A stretch of DNA of 40,714 nucleotides from a bacterium (GTDB lineage Bacteria > Margulisbacteria > Marinamargulisbacteria > JABGVJ01): contig JABGVJ010000056.1 of assembly GCA_018646105.1 (NCBI GenBank), forward strand, positions 1 through 40,714. The letters are read 5' to 3'. The position numbers and the translations under genes were made by a program. How positions within the stretch are numbered: the stretch's first letter is position 1; each line of letters opens with the position of its first letter. Under the pieces are notes generated by a model. That model was not told the origin of the DNA and searched no databases. It saw nothing but the letters and a program-made list of their open reading frames with translations. This document shows positions 16,895-24,341 of the stretch, piece after piece.

Positions 16895-18004
16895 ATGAAA
16901 AATATTATTTTAAAAAAAATTATAGCTATGCCAGCTACATTTGAAGACCAAATGCAGCAGATAATGGCTAAGGATACTATTTCTAGCGCGCAGCTTAATG
17001 AATTGACATCTCTAATTAGCGCGCAGTGCGAGAGCACTTTTGAATCTATGCAAAGTGAAGTTGAAGGTGAAAGACAGGATTTACCGCTTTTGCAAAAAAA
17101 ACTAGAAGAGGAACGACTCGCTGAAAAAGCTCGTATACAAGCAGAAGCGACTCAGTGTGAAGAGGAAGCGACTCAACGTAAAGCTGAATTAGAAAAAGCT
17201 AAAAAAGATGATGAGGCTACGATAAAAAAAGCTAAAGAAGAAACTGCTACCTCTCTAAAAAAACATAAAGACGAGGTAGCAGCGGCTGTAAAAAAAGCTA
17301 AAGAAGACAAAGAGGCTGCTATAAAAGAAGCTGAAGTAGAAAGACAACGCTTAACGGAAAAAATAGAAGCAGTCGCGGCTATACAGAGACAGAGAGAAGC
17401 CGCTGAGGAAGAACGAGTTGCAAGAGTTGCAGAAGAACGAGCTGCAAGAGCGGAGGTTGAAACATTTTCAACGGATAAACCAGGATTACTAACATACCCA
17501 ACTAATCCAGAAGAACGTAAAGTACTACAAGAAGAGCTTATAGCAGAAGCAATCACACAAAAAGAAGGGGAAGAGACTAGAGAAAGATTACTTGAAAAAA
17601 TAAGAAAAGGAGCAAAAACCCCTTTAGTTTCAAGGAAAGTCTGTATTTCAAAATATAGGCATGTACGGTTATCTGATACTCGTAGATGGACGGTTTGGCA
17701 TGATTATGCAACGGGTAAAGAAAAGGTGTTAACAGAGGCATTAAAGCATAAAGACGATATTAATATAAGAGACTCTAGTGGACAAACGCCATTACATGTA
17801 GCAGCTACTTGGAGTAATGCTTCGACATTAACAACTTTAATAGAACATGGAGCTGATCCAAATATTGTTGATAATACTAGGCAAATACCTTTAGATTATG
17901 CAAAAGCGTCAGAAGATGAAGCAAAAATTAAATTATTAATGTCTAAGACTGACGCATCATTTTTATCACCATATATGTTCGTTGATGAGTCTGTTGTAAG
18001 ATAG
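16895..18004 (+). CDS. Coiled-coil protein with C-terminal ankyrin repeats
   Basis: A 369-residue protein. The open frame reaches back to a TTG at 16877, but I start it at ATG 16895, where similarity to the paralogue at 18077 begins. The shared N-terminal module (~75 residues) reads LKKI[IV]AMPATF, then ISSxQLxE and a conserved AQCE. It is followed by an Ala/Lys/Glu coiled coil to about residue 200. A distinct C-terminal region includes ankyrin-type repeats around 'SSGQTPLHVAATW' and LIEHGADPNIVDN. There is no signal peptide or TM segment. The ankyrin part presumably binds a partner protein while the coiled coil spaces or oligomerises it. It belongs to the protease-led gene run. Function unknown. 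Confidence 0.75.
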   Translation: MKNIILKKIIAMPATFEDQMQQIMAKDTISSAQLNELTSLISAQCESTFESMQSEVEGERQDLPLLQKKLEEERLAEKARIQAEATQCEEEATQRKAELEKAKKDDEATIKKAKEETATSLKKHKDEVAAAVKKAKEDKEAAIKEAEVERQRLTEKIEAVAAIQRQREAAEEERVARVAEERAARAEVETFSTDKPGLLTYPTNPEERKVLQEELIAEAITQKEGEETRERLLEKIRKGAKTPLVSRKVCISKYRHVRLSDTRRWTVWHDYATGKEKVLTEALKHKDDINIRDSSGQTPLHVAATWSNASTLTTLIEHGADPNIVDNTRQIPLDYAKASEDEAKIKLLMSKTDASFLSPYMFVDESVVR

Positions 18005-18076
18005 AAAAATGGAAGATTCTAATAAAAATACGTGAAAGTATGTAAATATAGTTTTCAAGTAACTAAAATTTTAAGC

Positions 18077-18934
18077 ATGAAAAATAAAAAGTTTATTTTA
18101 AAAAAGATTGTGGCTATGCCAGCTACATTTAAAGGCCAAATACAGCAAATAGTAACTGGTGCTACTATTTCTAGTACGCAGCTTAGTGAAGTAACCGCCC
18201 TAATTATCGCACAGTGCGAAAATGCTTCGGAATCTATTCAGAGTGAACTTGAGGTAGAAAGACAAAAGTTAGAATGTTTACAAAGCAAAATTGCAGAAGA
18301 AAAAAAAGCCCAAAAAGCGCGAATAGAGGCAAAAAAAGCTACACTGGAAGTAACCTTAGCTAAAGCAACAGCAGCGAAAGAAAAAGCTAAAGAAGATACT
18401 GCGGCTGCCATAAAAAAACAGAAAGAGGAAATAGCTAAAGAAGATGCTGCGGCTGCCATAAAAAAACAGAAAGAGGAAATAGCTGCGGCGATAAAAAAAG
18501 CTAAAAAAGATGCTGCTGCTGCGATGAAAAAACAAAAAGAACAAGAAGCCATAAAAAAACGACGTTTAGCGGAAGAAACTAAAAGAAAAGCTGAACAAAA
18601 ACGAGTTGCCAGAGTTGCGGCTATAGTAAGCCATCGTGCCACTTTGCGAACTGCTTTTGCAAAAGATAAAGCTGATTATGAAAAGGTTAAAAAATATTTC
18701 AGATTGATAGATGATCAAGGGCACGAGTTTAGTTGGTACGTTTCTCAAACAGCAAAATTAGATTTAGCAAAATTAGAAAGAATTCCGTATAAAATAACAG
18801 TTACATATACAGGACGAAACTTTTGGACCTGTGTTTTTTATATGTTTGGAAAATGGCGAGAATTTGCAAATGGTACCTATACCACAAACACATTGCTTCC
18901 TGCCATAAAAGGTTTTTGGTATGATCTTGATTAA
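18077..18934 (+). CDS. Coiled-coil protein, N-terminal paralogue of the preceding gene
   Basis: A 285-residue protein starting at ATG 18077; a GTG at 18032 is in frame but lies outside the region of similarity. The first ~75 residues match the preceding protein closely at both protein and DNA level. A highly regular Ala/Lys/Glu coiled coil (about 85-180) follows, containing a duplicated 16-residue unit. The ~95-residue C-terminus is unrelated to the ankyrin part of its sister: it reads like a small globular domain rich in aromatic residues (FRLIDDQGHEFSWYV, GRNFWTCVFYMFGKWREF). I do not recognise it. It is the last gene of the accessory run and a 143-nt gap separates it from purM. Confidence 0.75.
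   Translation: MKNKKFILKKIVAMPATFKGQIQQIVTGATISSTQLSEVTALIIAQCENASESIQSELEVERQKLECLQSKIAEEKKAQKARIEAKKATLEVTLAKATAAKEKAKEDTAAAIKKQKEEIAKEDAAAAIKKQKEEIAAAIKKAKKDAAAAMKKQKEQEAIKKRRLAEETKRKAEQKRVARVAAIVSHRATLRTAFAKDKADYEKVKKYFRLIDDQGHEFSWYVSQTAKLDLAKLERIPYKITVTYTGRNFWTCVFYMFGKWREFANGTYTTNTLLPAIKGFWYDLD
18386..18481 (+). repeat. Two tandem 48-nt in-frame repeats
   Basis: Units 18386-18433 and 18434-18481 differ at a single base, so the duplication is recent. Each adds 16 residues (AKED[TA]AAAIKKQKEEI) to the coiled coil. Two further diverged half-units follow. Confidence 0.95.
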
Positions 18935-19077
18935 GTCTGTGTATGCATATACTTTTGGTTAAGACGTATGGTATATTTTGTTTTCTCTATCTTTGCAGGC
19001 ATATAGAAAATTGCTAAAATTAAATATAGTTAAAGATTAGATATGAAACAAAATTTTTGAAAATGGAGAAAGTTTAA

Positions 19078-20208
19078 ATGACAAAACCAATTACTTATGC
19101 GGATTCAGGAGTCAATATTGAATTAGGCGATGATGTTTCAAAAATTCTATACAATGCAGCAAAGCAAACTTGGGTTAATCGAAAAGGGAAATTAGGTGAA
19201 TTAATTGTTCCTTTTGATGATTTTAGCGGTGTTAGGGCTATTGATGTTTCTAATTTACCAACTGGTACTTTGATGAATATTGGATTTGATGGTGTTGGTA
19301 CAAAAATGGAGTTGGCGGAAAGAATAAATGATCATAGAACAATTGCTTATGATTTATTTGCTATGGTTTGTGATGACGCGGTAGTAAGAGGTGCGGAACC
19401 AGTTTTGATTGGTTCAATCTTGGATGTTAATGCGTTGGGAAAAGATAACGAGACATATCTAGCACAAATCAAACAATTAGCTGAAGGTTATATCAAGGCG
19501 GCAAAATGCGCTAATGTGGCAATTGTAAATGGAGAAGTTGCGGAACTAGGAAATAGAGTTAATGGATTTGGTCCGTTTAATTACAATTGGGGTTCTACCC
19601 TTGTCTGGTTTGCAAATAAAGATAGATTATTTACGGGTAGAGAAATTCAGTCTGGTGATTATTTGGTGGGTTTAAGAGAAACTGGGTTTAGATCTAATGG
19701 TTTATCTCTGGCTAGAAAAATCTTGAAAACAACGCATGGTGAAGATTGGCATACTCAATCATATCAAGGAAAAAATTTGGCAAGATTGGCTTTAGAACCA
19801 TCAAAAATTTATGCGGCGGCAGTTGTGGAAATGTTTGGTGGATTTCAAGATGTTCCAAAAGCAAAAGTTCATGGCGTGGCGCATATTACAGGCGGAGGAA
19901 TTCCGGGGAAATTGGGTCGTATTTTAAAAGCTTCCGGTTTAGGGGCCACAATTTCAGAACCGTATGCCCCATCTGAATTAATGTTATATTGCCAAAAACA
20001 AGGAAATGTTCCGGATATGGAAGCTTATAGAACTTGGAATATGGGACAAGGCATGATTATTGTAACGCCGGAACCAGATAAAGTTATGGCTGTAGCCAAA
20101 AATCATAAGCTGGAATCAAAAGTTATTGGACAGGTAGACTCTGATCCGGGAATTCGACTTTCAAGTTTAGGTGCTTATGCAACTAATAAGTATTTGAATT
20201 TTGCATAA
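19078..20208 (+). CDS. purM: Phosphoribosylformylglycinamidine cyclo-ligase (AIR synthase)
   Basis: Closes the imidazole ring of FGAM with ATP to give AIR, the fifth step of de novo purine synthesis, in the cytosol. The 376 residues carry PurM landmarks: 'TYADSGVNIELGDDVSK' at the N-terminus, GFDGVGTKMELA, AMVCDDAVVRGAEP, LRETGFRSNGLSLARKIL and AHITGGGIPGKLGRIL. It is slightly longer than the usual ~345 residues. A GGAGA ribosome site precedes the ATG. It marks the return to core genes with G-over-C composition. No other purine gene is adjacent, and the next gene starts 4 nt after its stop. Confidence 0.93.
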   Translation: MTKPITYADSGVNIELGDDVSKILYNAAKQTWVNRKGKLGELIVPFDDFSGVRAIDVSNLPTGTLMNIGFDGVGTKMELAERINDHRTIAYDLFAMVCDDAVVRGAEPVLIGSILDVNALGKDNETYLAQIKQLAEGYIKAAKCANVAIVNGEVAELGNRVNGFGPFNYNWGSTLVWFANKDRLFTGREIQSGDYLVGLRETGFRSNGLSLARKILKTTHGEDWHTQSYQGKNLARLALEPSKIYAAAVVEMFGGFQDVPKAKVHGVAHITGGGIPGKLGRILKASGLGATISEPYAPSELMLYCQKQGNVPDMEAYRTWNMGQGMIIVTPEPDKVMAVAKNHKLESKVIGQVDSDPGIRLSSLGAYATNKYLNFA

Positions 20209-20211
20209 GTT

Positions 20212-21078
20212 ATGAGAAAAAATATGGCGATGATAGATTTACCAACAGAAGATGAGGTTTTAACAAATTTTAAAAATTGGGCTAAACATAATCCTTTGAT
20301 TAGAGCTGCTATTTTAACGAGTTCACGGGTATTCCCAGAGGCTAAGGTTGATTTCTTGTCTGATTATGATATTGAGCTTTATGTTTCGGATATGGCTTCA
20401 TTTGAACAAAGTGACGATTGGCTGCAGGTATTTGGTCCGATTATGGTACGTTGGCCGCGGGAACCGCAATCTACTTTGGAGCCTGGCTGGATCACGCGTT
20501 TGGTGTTGTTTAAAAATAAGGTGAGAATGGATTTTCAGGTTACAGCGCAAAAAACAATAGAACCAAAACGCTACGACAATGGTTATAGAGTTTTAATTGA
20601 TAAAGACCAGATTACAGAAGATCTCGCCTCCCCTACTTTTACCCAATACCTGGTGCAAAAACCAACAGCTGAAGAATTTAAAAATTTGGTGCATGATTTT
20701 TGGTGGGATGCTATTTATGTAGCAAAATGTTTATACCGAGACGAATTACCGTTTGCCAAGTTTATGCTGGATGATACGTTGCGTTATAATTTTTTGCATA
20801 AAGTTTTGGAATGGTATATTGGATTTCAGAATGACTGGGCGGTTAATGTGGGGGTGCAGGGAAAGAAGTTTAAGAATTTTTTAGATAGGCAATTGTGGCA
20901 AAAATATGAGAAGACTTTTACAGGCGCGGTCATTGAGGAAAACTGGCAGGCTTTTTTTAATTTATTGGGTTTATTTAGCAAAATAAGCCAAAATTTAAGT
21001 ACGAATTTGGGATATGACTATCCTGCTGAATTAGAGCAAGAAGTAACGCAATATTGTAGAGAGATATATGAGAGCTAA
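20212..21078 (+). CDS. ANT(6)-like aminoglycoside 6-adenylyltransferase family protein
   Basis: 288 residues of the streptomycin-type nucleotidyltransferase family (AadE/AadK). The N-terminal catalytic segment SSRVFPEAKVDFLSDYDIEL holds the nucleotidyltransferase Ser and the Asp pair. WPREPQSTLEPGWITRLVLF, a KVRMDFQV strand, and the C-terminal helical part with 'HDFWWDAIYVAKCLYRDELPFAK' (shown in part) are typical. Known members transfer AMP to the 6-hydroxyl of streptomycin, but many chromosomal relatives have no proven resistance role. It starts 4 nt after purM; ATGs at 20212, 20224 and 20230 are all possible starts and none has a clear Shine-Dalgarno. It is followed by the broken MATE fragment, so the region collects drug-related genes. 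Confidence 0.85.
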   Translation: MRKNMAMIDLPTEDEVLTNFKNWAKHNPLIRAAILTSSRVFPEAKVDFLSDYDIELYVSDMASFEQSDDWLQVFGPIMVRWPREPQSTLEPGWITRLVLFKNKVRMDFQVTAQKTIEPKRYDNGYRVLIDKDQITEDLASPTFTQYLVQKPTAEEFKNLVHDFWWDAIYVAKCLYRDELPFAKFMLDDTLRYNFLHKVLEWYIGFQNDWAVNVGVQGKKFKNFLDRQLWQKYEKTFTGAVIEENWQAFFNLLGLFSKISQNLSTNLGYDYPAELEQEVTQYCREIYES

Positions 21079-21105
21079 ATAGGCTGATGATGAGAGGAAA
21101 AAGGT

Positions 21106-21250
21106 TTGGAGCCTAAAAATAAATTAACCGAAGGCCCGATTATTAAATCCCTTTTAACATTAGCAATCCCGATTATTCTGGCAAATATTTTACAAACTGC
21201 TCCAGCTTACAGATACTTTTTTGGTAGGTAGATTAGGGGCGGTTGATTTA
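21106..21250 (+). pseudogene. 5' fragment of a second MATE exporter gene
   Basis: From TTG 21106 the frame reads LTEGPIIKSLLTLAIPIILA and onward, near-identical to the start of the intact MATE gene at 21921. After ACTGCT a small insertion shifts the frame and stops follow; similarity fades by about 21250. A purine-rich AGAGGAAAAAGG lies just upstream. It is the left end of a broken MATE duplicate, with the toxin-antitoxin pair lying between the fragment and the intact copy. The next ~100 nt (to 21358) hold no gene I can name. Confidence 0.9.
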
Positions 21251-21358
21251 GGACCCATACCGACAAGGATACCTATGGTGATGGTCAATTGCTGGAATTT
21301 GAAATTAAACTGAGTGGATGTGATATAATGAAAAAAAATAAGTTAATGGAGATTCAAA

Positions 21359-21571
21359 ATGGTTACCAAAGAATTAAAACAAAAAACTTTAAACCTAAAA
21401 CCAGTTGATAAGATACATCTTGTGGAAATAATTCTTGATAGTTTAAATAAGCCAGATAAGGAGATAGAAAAAGCCTGGATAAAAGAGTCTGAAGAAAGAT
21501 ATGTTGCTTATAAAAAAGGTGAAATTAAGGCAGTTGGTTATGATACAGTCAAGAAAAAATTCGGAAGATGA
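21359..21571 (+). CDS. Addiction-module antitoxin (PF09720/TIGR02574-like)
   Basis: 70 residues: LKPVDKIHLVEIILDSL in the N-terminal half and KAWIKESEERYVAYKKGEIKAV in the C-terminal half match the short 'putative addiction module component' antitoxins paired with RelE/ParE toxins. It would neutralise the toxin by binding and probably represses its own promoter. GGAG lies about 7-10 nt before the ATG. Its stop overlaps the toxin start (ATGA, 21568-21571), the usual coupled order of antitoxin first. Confidence 0.88.
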   Translation: MVTKELKQKTLNLKPVDKIHLVEIILDSLNKPDKEIEKAWIKESEERYVAYKKGEIKAVGYDTVKKKFGR

Positions 21572-21855
21572 AGATTGTATTTTTAGCACAGGCTGTTAAG
21601 GAGCTTGAAGAAGGTTTTGTATTTTATAACGATCAATTAAAAGAGCTTGGCAATCAGTTTTATACAGAAGTTTTTGATTCCATAAATATTATTCAGAAGT
21701 ATCCTACAACTTGGTGTAGAGTTGGTAAAAATACACGAAAATGTATTTTAAGAAGATTTTCTTATTTGATTTTATATATTCTTGAAGAAGATAAAATTAT
21801 AATTACTGCTATAGCTCATCAGCATCGAAAACCCCTAAATTATAAATCTCTGTGA
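21568..21855 (+). CDS. RelE/ParE-superfamily toxin
   Basis: 95 residues with the compact RelE/ParE plan: KIVFLAQAVKELEEGFVFY at the N-terminus, a central helix (FYTEVFDSINIIQKYP), and the C-terminal strands CILRRFSYLILYILEEDK and IIITAIAHQHRKP. The family either cleaves mRNA on the ribosome (RelE) or poisons gyrase (ParE); sequence alone does not decide which. It is translationally coupled to the antitoxin. The pair sits exactly between a broken and an intact MATE gene, so it may have arrived with, or caused, that rearrangement. Confidence 0.88.
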   Translation: MKIVFLAQAVKELEEGFVFYNDQLKELGNQFYTEVFDSINIIQKYPTTWCRVGKNTRKCILRRFSYLILYILEEDKIIITAIAHQHRKPLNYKSL

Positions 21856-21920
21856 CGCAGATTAGGAGCTCTGAAATGAAAGGAGATAAATACCTCGCGG
21901 TTTAGCGGCGGAAAATAAAG

Positions 21921-23336
21921 ATGACTGATTACAATAAATTAACTGAAGGCCCGATTATTAAATCCCTTTTAACTTTGGCAGTCCCGATTATTTTGGCAAA
22001 TATTTTACAAACTGCTTATCAGCTTACCGATACTTTTTGGGTAGGTAGGTTGGGTGCGGAAGCGGTAGCTGCTATTTCGCTGAGTTTTCCGATTATTTTT
22101 TTATTGGTGTCTTTAGGTGGCGGTTTAGCGATGGCGGGCGCGATTTTGGTGGCGCAATATAAAGGTAAAAATGATCAGCGTATGACCAATCATGTGTCTA
22201 CGCAAACTATGTTGATGATGTTTTTTGTATCAATATTTCTTTCTGTTTTCGGATATTTTTTGGCACCTATGATTATGCGTTTAATGGGAGCGGAGGGGAC
22301 TGTTTTTACAGATGCTGTTTCTTATTTAAGAGTGTTATTTATGGGTTTGTTTTTTTTGTTTAGTTTTTTTATTTATCAATCATTGATGAGAGGGATTGGG
22401 AACGTGAAGGTTCCTTTTTATCTTGTTTTGTCGACCGTGACGCTTAATCTTTTTTTGGATCCTTTATTTATTTTAGGGTTTGGGATAATTCCGCCTATGG
22501 GTGTGACTGGGGCGGCGATAGCCACTATTTTTACCCAAGGGTTAGCAGGCGCGATTGGTTTAGGTATGTTGTTTTCAGGTAAGTATGGTATTCAAATAAA
22601 AATAAAAGAACTAAAACCAGATTATAAATTGATTAAAAAAATTTTTAATTTGGGGTTTCCCGCTTCAGTGGAACAATCAGGTAGAGCATTGGGTATGACC
22701 TTTATGGCTTTTTTGGTAGCGAGTTTTGGTACGGTGTCTATAGCCGCTTTTGGTATTGGAATTAGAATTTTGAGTTTTGTGATTATTCCAGCTTTGGGTT
22801 TTGCGGTAGCAACTTCAACTTTGGTTGGTCAAAATATTGGGGCAAATAAAATGGAACGAGCGGAAAAAGTAGTTAAAGTAAGTTTGGTTTTAGGCTTTGT
22901 AGCTCTTACTTTGGCGGGTTTAATATTCTTTTTACTAGCTAAACCCATAGCTGCTTTTTTTATACCAGGAGATTTGGCTGTTGTGCAGGTTACTACTTTA
23001 TTTATTAAACTTCAGGCGTTTACTTTTGGTTTTATCGGTATTCAAATGGTTTTGAATGGTGCGTTTAGAGGTGCTGGTAATACGGTTATCTCTATGGTTT
23101 TATCTTTGATCTCTTTATGGCTGCTAAGGGTCCCTTTAGCTTATTTTTTATCTTATTATACGTCTTTGGCAGAAAAAGGGCTTTGGTGGGCTTTTCCAAT
23201 AGCTAATGTGATAGGGGCTATGCTTACTGTGGCGTGGTTTGCTAAAGGTACTTGGAAGAAAAAGCGGTTGACGGAAGAGATAAAAATAGTAGAAAAAACT
23301 GTGGAAGAAAGTATGATTGAAGAAGGGGTAATTTAA
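21921..23336 (+). CDS. MATE-family multidrug/Na+ antiporter
   Basis: 471 residues with about twelve hydrophobic segments in two homologous halves. MATE signatures include 'LAVPIILANILQTAYQLTD' near the N-terminus, TFWVGRLGAEAVAAISLSFP, and the second-half equivalents GFPASVEQSGRALGM and VGQNIGANKMERAEK. The closest functional types are the NorM/DinF-like bacterial exporters that expel cationic drugs using Na+ or H+. The C-terminal tail is a short acidic helix. Upstream at 21876 is a tiny frame (MKGDKYLAV, stop), possibly a leader, and the Shine-Dalgarno before the ATG is weak. The nitroreductase follows 16 nt downstream, so the two are probably co-transcribed. Confidence 0.93.
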   Translation: MTDYNKLTEGPIIKSLLTLAVPIILANILQTAYQLTDTFWVGRLGAEAVAAISLSFPIIFLLVSLGGGLAMAGAILVAQYKGKNDQRMTNHVSTQTMLMMFFVSIFLSVFGYFLAPMIMRLMGAEGTVFTDAVSYLRVLFMGLFFLFSFFIYQSLMRGIGNVKVPFYLVLSTVTLNLFLDPLFILGFGIIPPMGVTGAAIATIFTQGLAGAIGLGMLFSGKYGIQIKIKELKPDYKLIKKIFNLGFPASVEQSGRALGMTFMAFLVASFGTVSIAAFGIGIRILSFVIIPALGFAVATSTLVGQNIGANKMERAEKVVKVSLVLGFVALTLAGLIFFLLAKPIAAFFIPGDLAVVQVTTLFIKLQAFTFGFIGIQMVLNGAFRGAGNTVISMVLSLISLWLLRVPLAYFLSYYTSLAEKGLWWAFPIANVIGAMLTVAWFAKGTWKKKRLTEEIKIVEKTVEESMIEEGVI

Positions 23337-23352
23337 ATCAAGGAGGATAAAA

Positions 23353-23871
23353 ATGAGTTTTTTAGATTTGGTAAAAAAAAGGTGTTCCGTAAGAGCTTAT
23401 TTAGATAAAGCTGTTTCTAAAGAAAAAATTGAACAAATTTTAACCACTGCGCATTTGGCGCCTTCGGCTAAAAATTTACAGCCTTGGCATTTTATAGTTT
23501 TACAGAAACCAGAAAATAAAAGCAAAATATACGAATGTTATGGTAGAGATTGGTTGAAACAAGCGCCAGTTATTTTGGTGGTATGTGCTAATCATCAAAT
23601 AAGCTGGAAACGACCAATGGATAATAAAGATCATAGTGATGTGGATGTAGCAATAGTGATTGATCATTTGACTTTGGCTGCCGCGGAACAGGGATTGGGA
23701 AGTTGCTGGATTTGTATGTTTGATGCTCAAAAATGCGCGCAGTTATTTGATTTACCGGAGTATATGGAACCAATTGCTTTAATTCCTTTAGGATATCCGG
23801 CAAAGGCTATGGATGAGCGGCATTTGCAGAGAAAAGAGTTAGCAGAAATGGTTAGTTGGGAACAGTATTAA
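23353..23871 (+). CDS. Nitroreductase-family flavoprotein
   Basis: 172 residues. The N-terminal 'KKRCSVRAYLDKAVSKE' holds the FMN-phosphate-binding arginine pair, and TTAHLAPSAKNLQPWHFIVL is the family's typical second motif; 'AAAEQGLGSCWICMFD' is the conserved helix and strand before the C-terminus. It is predicted to be an FMN-dependent NAD(P)H oxidoreductase, probably a homodimer, with unknown physiological substrate (nitro compounds or quinones for relatives). AAGGAGG lies 7 nt before the ATG. It follows the MATE gene and converges with the minus-strand outer-membrane gene; the two stop codons abut with no base between them. Confidence 0.92.
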   Translation: MSFLDLVKKRCSVRAYLDKAVSKEKIEQILTTAHLAPSAKNLQPWHFIVLQKPENKSKIYECYGRDWLKQAPVILVVCANHQISWKRPMDNKDHSDVDVAIVIDHLTLAAAEQGLGSCWICMFDAQKCAQLFDLPEYMEPIALIPLGYPAKAMDERHLQRKELAEMVSWEQY

Positions 23872-24339
23872 TTACCATTGTATTTTGTAATAGAAGCAGG
23901 GAATTATAGAGAATTTTTTGTCAAATAGCGGATGGCTGATAATAGATCCAGTGGAAAGAGTATAGTGAGTTTCTAAGCCAATACCGAGTGCGCTATTGTT
24001 GTTTAAACTCCACTCGATACCCAAAGGTAGGTTGAGAGAAACGAAATAGCCAAAACCATTATTAAATACCAAGTGAAAAGAAATACCGCTTCCTGTATAA
24101 AAAGACGTTTCGAGATATTTAAAATATAATTTTATTTGGTTGCCGATAGAAATATCTTGAAAGTTCCAGGTGCCAATATCAAATTTATAAGAATGCTGGC
24201 GGTTATAAGTTTCAAAATGAAGACCAGTAAGGTGATTACCACCTAGGGAAAAACCAAGTGTGGTGGCATTTTTTTCAGCTAAAGAAACAGAAAAGCTAAG
24301 ACATAAAAAAAATAAAGTGAGTAATATTTTTTGAAACAT
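23872..24339 (-). CDS. Small secreted/outer-membrane beta-barrel protein
   Basis: 155 residues. A clear signal peptide (MFQKILLTLFFLCLSFSVSLA, residues 1-21, listed here only as its span) is followed by alternating polar/aromatic strands such as GFSLGGNHLTGLHFETYN, KLYFKYLETSFYTGSGISF and FGYFVSLNLPLGIEWSLN, ending in Trp. An eight-strand outer-membrane barrel fits; function unknown. The terminal aromatic residue suits BAM-dependent insertion, so it supports a diderm envelope. It starts 2 nt after the ABC transporter stop on the same strand and is likely co-transcribed with it. Confidence 0.75.
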   Translation of the reverse strand: MFQKILLTLFFLCLSFSVSLAEKNATTLGFSLGGNHLTGLHFETYNRQHSYKFDIGTWNFQDISIGNQIKLYFKYLETSFYTGSGISFHLVFNNGFGYFVSLNLPLGIEWSLNNNSALGIGLETHYTLSTGSIISHPLFDKKFSIIPCFYYKIQW

Positions 24340-24341
24340 TT

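Noticed and set aside
18238-18642. Minus-strand frames opposite the coiled-coil gene rich in Phe, Ser and Ala
   Set aside because: These are antisense shadows of Lys/Ala/Glu codons; they only look like membrane proteins because of the complement.
21876-21905. Tiny frame MKGDKYLAV before the MATE gene as an attenuation leader peptide
   Set aside because: It has a purine-rich context but no hairpin with a T run follows, so regulation cannot be supported.
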